Assembly: GCA_002773575.1 (NCBI GenBank)
Contig: PFAT01000038.1
Location: 265-5,922 of the forward strand
DNA length: 5,658 bases
Direction of reading: 5' to 3'
Source of the DNA: Candidatus Falkowbacteria bacterium CG10_big_fil_rev_8_21_14_0_10_44_15
GTDB taxonomy: Bacteria > Patescibacteriota > Patescibacteriia > Patescibacteriales > XYC2-FULL-47-12
Every line of letters begins with the position of its first letter. Position 1 is the stretch's first letter. Under the pieces are notes generated by a model that ran no database searches, was not told the origin of the DNA, and was given only the letters and a program-made list of their open reading frames with translations. Positions 4,595 to 5,658 of the stretch are shown here, piece after piece. The position numbers and the translations under genes were made by a program.

Positions 4595-4966
4595 TTATTG
4601 CTTATAGTTATAACAAGAACTAATATATGAGTTTAACTTTTTATGCAAAGCTTGCTGTTTATTTAATAAAGAGTAAAATTTGGCTTTATTTATTTTTCCT
4701 CGTTCGTACAAAAACAGCCCCCAGTGCTTTGATTCGGAAAGAGAGCCGCGTGCGTTATAATAAAATTTTATTCTGTCTTTATAATGATACCGGCCATAGC
4801 CTTCAGCAATATTTGCCCCAACCGAATCAATGCTTTCTATAAACTGATCGCCCATTATTTTTTTGTCTTGCCAATTTAGTCCCTCATATGTTGGCCACGC
4901 TTCTCTGCTTAACTCAACAGCCATCCGGTATAAATCTAAATCTCCTAATTTAATATAATCAGCCAT
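4595..4966 (-). CDS. Four-helix-bundle protein 2 (S23 / 23S rRNA intervening-sequence protein family)
   Basis: 123 residues from the ATG at 4966-4964; an in-frame TTG three codons upstream (4975) would add MFS but is a weaker start. The family signature is clear: QFIESIDSVGANIAEGYGR at residues 41-59, followed by a helix with aromatic and basic residues (DRIKFYYNARGSLSESKHW, 64-82) and LYERGKI (87-93). No signal peptide. It is the ANIAEGYGR subtype, distinct from gene 1 in this window. Its fold is probably a small helical bundle that oligomerises and may bind nucleic acid (family knowledge); its function is unknown. It is inserted between lemA and the TPM gene on their strand, ends 18 bases before the TPM start, and is bracketed by inverted heptad arms. 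TAGTAT at 4980-4975 (minus strand) is a possible -10 that would give a nearly leaderless transcript; no Shine-Dalgarno is seen. Confidence 0.9.
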   Translation of the reverse strand: MADYIKLGDLDLYRMAVELSREAWPTYEGLNWQDKKIMGDQFIESIDSVGANIAEGYGRYHYKDRIKFYYNARGSLSESKHWGLFLYERGKINKAKFYSLLNKQQALHKKLNSYISSCYNYKQ

Positions 4967-5017
4967 GCTAAACAATACTAGACATTAAATATCATAAAAT
5001 TTATCAACCTCGTTGCG

Positions 5018-5045
5018 AATATCTAATATCCAATATCTAATATTT
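5018..5045 (+). repeat. Right heptad arm of cassette 2
   Basis: Four phased units on the plus strand: AATATCT, AATATCC, AATATCT, AATATTT. It lies 33 bases beyond the lemA stop codon (in gene direction) and about 50 bases before the start of the four-helix-bundle gene. Confidence 0.7.
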
Positions 5046-5078
5046 TAAATGTTGCCTATAAAAAACTGGCTAAATCTA

Positions 5079-5633
5079 CTAAAATTTAACGGATGGAGTT
5101 TGTTCCGTTCCGGCCGCCGCCTCAAAATAATTCCGTTCGCTAAATCCGAACAGCCGCGCGAACACATTGCCCGGGAAACGTTTTACCGTCAAGTTATATC
5201 CGCGCACTTCATCGTTAAAGCGCCCCCGTTCAACCGCCACTCGATTTTCCGTGCCTTCTAACTGCGCCATCAAGGTATTAACGTTTTCGGCCGATTTAAG
5301 CTGCGGATAATTTTCCATTACTACCAACAGCCGCGCCAAAGCTGATTCTACTTCGGTCGCGGCCGCCGCTTTGTCGTTAACGGATTGAGCGCCGGCGTAG
5401 CGGGTGCGCGCTTCGGCGATTTTACCGAACACTTCCCGCTCCTGCGCCATAATTCCTTTGACCGATTCCACTAAATTCGGAATGAGGTCAAAGCGGCGCT
5501 GGTATTGCGTTTCCACCTGCGCCCATTGCTTATCCACGGTTTCCGAGCCGGTAATGAGGCGGTTATAGTAACCAAAAATAGAACCCACGATAACTATGGC
5601 GATAACGCCAATAATGATCCATGTTTTGTTCAT
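5079..5633 (-). CDS. lemA: LemA family membrane-anchored protein
   Basis: Complete 184 residues, the standard LemA length (PF04011 type). Residues 4-22 form a single N-terminal membrane anchor (WIIIGVIAIVIVGSIFGYY). The helical LemA core follows: VDKQWAQVETQYQRRFDLIPNLVESVKG (33-60), YPQLKSAENVNTLMAQLEGTENRVAVERGRFNDEVRGYN (109-147), and FPGNVFARLFGF...YFE (153-171). The core should lie outside the membrane, N-terminus in. The biochemical role is unknown; family members are commonly encoded beside TPM-domain proteins, as here, where the TPM gene follows after an inserted four-helix-bundle cassette. It is the first gene of the minus-strand cluster within the window. The 25 bases upstream of the ATG are AT-rich, without a Shine-Dalgarno, and the window ends before a promoter can be judged. 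The stop is TAG at 5081-5079. Confidence 0.95.
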   Translation of the reverse strand: MNKTWIIIGVIAIVIVGSIFGYYNRLITGSETVDKQWAQVETQYQRRFDLIPNLVESVKGIMAQEREVFGKIAEARTRYAGAQSVNDKAAAATEVESALARLLVVMENYPQLKSAENVNTLMAQLEGTENRVAVERGRFNDEVRGYNLTVKRFPGNVFARLFGFSERNYFEAAAGTEQTPSVKF

Positions 5634-5658
5634 AAAAATAATTCGTTAGAATTTTTAA

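Larger units (their letters stand above)
4537..5045. mobile_element. Candidate cassette 2: four-helix-bundle gene between inverted heptad-repeat arms, within the lemA-TPM pair
   Basis: One gene (4595-4966, minus) lies between two 28-base arms, each of four 7-base units reading outward. Left arm on the minus strand: AATATCC, AATATCT, AATATCC, AATATTT (4564-4537). Right arm on the plus strand: AATATCT, AATATCC, AATATCT, AATATTT (5018-5045). In register they differ only at the alternating C/T; shifted by one unit they give an exact 20-base inverted match (4546-4565 with 5024-5043). The design matches cassette 1: one S23-family gene, about 500 bases, heptad arms. The insertion separates lemA from the TPM gene. 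No transposase is present. Mobility is inferred. Confidence 0.55.

Noticed and set aside
3256..4966. Diversity-generating retroelement (four-helix-bundle genes as Avd)
   Set aside because: No reverse transcriptase and no template/variable repeat pair are in the window, and the genes match the S23 type. A retroelement beyond the window cannot be excluded.
4967..4975. TTG start for four-helix-bundle protein 2
   Set aside because: The ATG three codons later is a better start and gives the usual length; neither has a Shine-Dalgarno.
3199..5045. CRISPR array or simple microsatellite explanation for the heptad repeats
   Set aside because: There are no spacers between units, so not CRISPR. A random microsatellite would not explain inverted arms symmetrically placed on both sides of each of two related genes.
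4627..5261. Plus-strand open frames (4627-4842, 5049-5261)
   Set aside because: Antisense to four-helix-bundle gene 2 and lemA; no recognisable protein features.

Overview
The window looks like a piece of a Candidate Phyla Radiation (Patescibacteria, probably Parcubacteria-like) chromosome. This is an inference from gene style: an excisionase-type helix-turn-helix domain fused to a membrane segment and a helical exported region, a lone M16B peptidase, a LemA/TPM pair, two short S23-type four-helix-bundle genes, AT-rich spacers, and no recognisable Shine-Dalgarno sequence before any of the six genes. No rRNA, tRNA, transposase, CRISPR array or recognised defence gene is visible.

Layout. Minus strand, 909 to beyond base 1: start of an HTH + transmembrane protein, cut by the window edge. 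910-1502: a 593-base spacer with palindromic sites TATC(C/G)GATA, a composite GC-rich repeat of the GTCATTCCCG type, and a promoter-like -10 box so close to the next ATG that the transcript may be leaderless. 1503-2765, plus strand: complete M16B zinc peptidase. 2766-3255: AT-rich spacer with more palindromic sites and a strong bidirectional terminator between convergent transcription units. From 5633 down to 3256, all on the minus strand: lemA-like gene, four-helix-bundle gene 2, TPM-domain (YgcG-like) gene, four-helix-bundle gene 1.

The most notable structure lies in that minus-strand cluster. lemA and the TPM gene are commonly adjacent in bacteria. Here each is followed by a small four-helix-bundle gene boxed between inverted arms of 7-base repeats: AAATATC/AAATAAC-type arms around gene 1 (3199-3689) and AATATCC/AATATCT-type arms around gene 2 (4537-5045). 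Each box is about 500 bases and carries one gene. One arm of box 1 begins on the last base of the TPM stop codon. One arm of box 2 is translated and forms most of the hydrophobic core of the TPM signal peptide. I read these as two independent insertions of one family of small mobile or formerly mobile cassettes; the mechanism is unknown.

A second unexplained signal is the odd palindrome TATC-S-GATA. There are seven exact copies and one 8-of-9 copy between 931 and 3104, and none elsewhere in the window. Six of the eight form three pairs whose centres are 81, 82 and 81 bases apart, and the last two exact copies are 164 apart. Copies sit at the putative promoters of the HTH-membrane gene and the M16 gene, so they could be operators of a shared regulator or the ends of ~90-base inverted-repeat elements.
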